From an uncultured Clostridia bacterium (lineage in GTDB: Bacteria > Bacillota > Clostridia > Christensenellales > CAG-314): a stretch of DNA of 7,575 nucleotides. Shown one piece after another: positions 6,447 through 7,575 of the stretch; position 1 is the stretch's first letter, and every line of letters starts with the position of its first letter. The stretch spans positions 1-7,575 of the forward strand of contig CALGIK010000077.1 of the NCBI GenBank assembly GCA_937915515.1, given 5' to 3'. Under the pieces are notes generated by a model that was given only the letters and a program-made list of their open reading frames with translations, had not been told where the DNA came from and searched no databases. Both the position numbers and the translations under genes were made by a program.

Positions 6447-6730
6447 ACTTAAAAAACTATATGTTTTCAAAAATCGTCTATTTTCTCACAAAATCGACAA
6501 AATCAGATTAAAAATTACTCACCGCTCATTCAAAAATCAATTTTTTTTTAAATAAACCAAAGTCATATTTAAAAAAAGGTCTTTTTGATTATTTAATGAT
6601 AATAAATAGTTTAATATTTTTTACAAATTCGTGTACAAATATTAAAAATGTGGTATAATCTTTTTAAGAAATTAATATATTTTGGTATTGATTTATTTAT
6701 TATTTTTTTCTTTTATTTTCGGAGGTAATC
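6447..6730 (+). other. AT-rich non-coding stretch between ypeB and rho
   Basis: No open frame with a ribosome binding site was found on either strand in these 284 bases. The stretch 6450-6540 shows scattered short AAAATC-type words but no clear structure. An all-A/T inverted repeat lies at 6543-6577: TTTTTTTAAAT against ATTTAAAAAAA, 11 pairs with a 13-base loop. The rho promoter and leader fill the rest. The inverted repeat is too AT-rich to be a good terminator and could simply reflect base composition or bent promoter-upstream DNA. Confidence 0.6.
6632..6659 (+). promoter_or_regulatory. Sigma-A promoter with extended -10 for rho
   Basis: TATAAT at 6654-6659 is preceded by TG at 6651-6652, forming the extended -10 motif TGnTATAAT. 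TGTACA at 6632-6637 is a four-of-six match to the -35 box with a 16-base spacer. Transcription would begin near 6666 and give a leader of about 65 bases that is very rich in T and poor in C. The leader ends in a GGAGG ribosome binding site at 6721-6725, five bases before the rho ATG. Upstream A/T runs could act as UP-element-like sequence. Confidence 0.75.
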
Positions 6731-7575
6731 ATGACCACAGCTGAAGCGGATATCATTAAGTCCATTGCCGAACGCAACCATATTTCGACCGAAGAGGTCG
6801 AAAATATTCTTAAAAGCCGTTATTCGGAAGAAGAATTACGAAAGATGAATTTGGTATCGCAATTAAGGCTAATCGGGAGGGTAAAGGGTGTTAAATCGCC
6901 GACTTCAAAAAATATGGACGAACTTATTTCGTGCATTTTAGGCATACAGGACGGTTCTGTTACGCCTGTTTTTACTGCAAAAGGCAGGGGCATAAAATAT
7001 GTTCCGCCGGAAATTCCGATATCTTTAAATGATGAAAAATCGGAGCAGCAGCCGCTTGTTTTAAATAATTGTTATACACAGACAACACAGCAAACGCCGA
7101 ACGAAATTATCAGCATCGTTCCTCCGATTGAGGGGGAGCTTGACGAAGCAAACAATCAAAATGCCGTCAATAAGGAATCTGACATTACAATAAGCGGCAT
7201 ACTCGAAATTATGCCCGAAGGCTACGGGTTTTTGCGCACCTTCAATTTTTATCAGTCTAAAAACGACGTTTATGTCGGAGCTCAGCAAATTAAGCGTTTT
7301 AGTCTCCGTCAAGGTGACCAGTTGTTGTGCACGGCGCGTTTTTTTGACAGGAGTAAATCGCCTTCTCTTATTTTTATTCATTCGGTAAACGACGTGCCTT
7401 GCGACAGGTTAGGCAGACGTCCTTATTTTAACGACTTCGAAGCGGCTTACCCAAAGGAGAGGATACGACTCGAAAAGGGCGCCGAAAGGTATGATTTTTC
7501 GTTACGCGCCATTGATTTGGTTGCTCCGGTTGGGTTGGGGCAAAGGGGGTTAATTGAAAAATCATACCTTTCGGC
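6731..7575 (+). CDS. rho: Transcription termination factor Rho, N-terminal part (cut by window end)
   Basis: Rho is a hexameric RNA-dependent ATPase and helicase that ends transcription. About 275 codons look authentic. Residues 38-76 resemble the Rho N-terminal domain (SQLRLIGRVKGVKSPTSKN, then DELISCILGIQDG). A Gln/Asn-rich linker spans about 95-150. The cold-shock-like RNA-binding domain follows, with SGILEIMPEGYGFLR (155-169), NDVYVGAQQIKRF and LRQGDQ, and then the start of the ATPase region, RAIDLVAPVGLGQRGLI (about 259-275), where most Rho proteins have a basic residue in place of the second L. The Walker A sequence should come next, roughly VAPPKAGKT. Instead the last 20 bases are an inverted copy of 7481-7500 and encode EKSYLS, so the true gene probably departs from this sequence after 7555. 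The ATG at 6731 follows GGAGG with a 5-base spacer. The gene is alone on its own promoter here. Confidence 0.92.
   Translation, partial: MTTAEADIIKSIAERNHISTEEVENILKSRYSEEELRKMNLVSQLRLIGRVKGVKSPTSKNMDELISCILGIQDGSVTPVFTAKGRGIKYVPPEIPISLNDEKSEQQPLVLNNCYTQTTQQTPNEIISIVPPIEGELDEANNQNAVNKESDITISGILEIMPEGYGFLRTFNFYQSKNDVYVGAQQIKRFSLRQGDQLLCTARFFDRSKSPSLIFIHSVNDVPCDRLGRRPYFNDFEAAYPKERIRLEKGAERYDFSLRAIDLVAPVGLGQRGLIEKSYLS
7481..7575. repeat. Perfect 20-base inverted repeat at the right edge of the window
   Basis: Bases 7556-7575 are the exact reverse complement of 7481-7500 (GCCGAAAGGTATGATTTTTC), with a 55-base spacer, and the match runs to the final base of the window. The left arm codes for a normal-looking Rho segment (AERYDF). 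The right arm replaces the expected Walker A coding sequence. This is the pattern of a fold-back chimera from amplification or assembly at a contig end. A true invertible segment is possible but less likely. Confidence 0.9.

Noticed and set aside
7061..7381. Reverse-strand frame of 106 codons opposite rho
   Set aside because: The forward strand encodes clear Rho domains across the whole interval, so the reverse frame is a shadow.
1..7575. CRISPR array, tRNA, rRNA, insertion sequence or prophage
   Set aside because: No regularly spaced repeats, cloverleaf-like sequences, transposase or integrase frames were seen, and the coding content is ordinary chromosomal genes.

Overview
The window suggests an endospore-forming, low-GC Firmicute of the class Clostridia. 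The sequence is AT-rich, and four genes are sporulation or germination markers: sipL, spoIIR, sleB and ypeB. All recognised genes lie on the + strand. The odd length, a gene fragment at each end and a fold-back in the last 20 bases suggest that this is a whole short contig, perhaps from a metagenome or single cell. The species cannot be named from the sequence.

Layout. Bases 1-136 hold the possible C-terminal end of an unrecognised upstream gene. 195-1685 encodes a SPOCS/DUF3794 plus LysM spore-envelope protein of the SipL type and ends at a strong intrinsic terminator. 1801-2661 is ispE, a kinase of the MEP isoprenoid pathway. 2847-3548 is a complete SGNH/GDSL hydrolase with its own good sigma-A promoter. 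3719-4264 is spoIIR, read from a TTG start. A terminator-shaped hairpin at 4290-4335 separates it from the sleB-ypeB germination operon (4347-5024 and 5037-6407), which ends at another clear terminator. After an AT-rich intergenic stretch with an extended -10 promoter comes rho (from 6731), cut by the end of the window.

How the genes work together. In well-studied spore formers, SpoIIR is made in the forespore and triggers pro-sigma-E processing in the mother cell. SipL-type proteins act in the mother cell and connect SpoIVA to the forming coat. SleB is stored in the spore with its partner YpeB and degrades cortex peptidoglycan at germination. The window therefore holds genes for an early signal, spore-envelope assembly and the exit from dormancy, interleaved with two housekeeping genes (ispE, rho) and one hydrolase of unknown substrate. 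The terminators and promoters suggest mostly separate transcription units; only sleB-ypeB looks like a tight operon.

I found no new defence system, mobile element, CRISPR array, tRNA or rRNA. The main oddities are a perfect 20-base inverted repeat at the right edge, which replaces the expected Rho Walker A coding sequence and is probably a chimeric contig end; the terminator-like hairpin whose T-run ends two bases before the sleB ribosome binding site; an ispE start without a visible ribosome binding site; and a divergent ATP-site motif in IspE.
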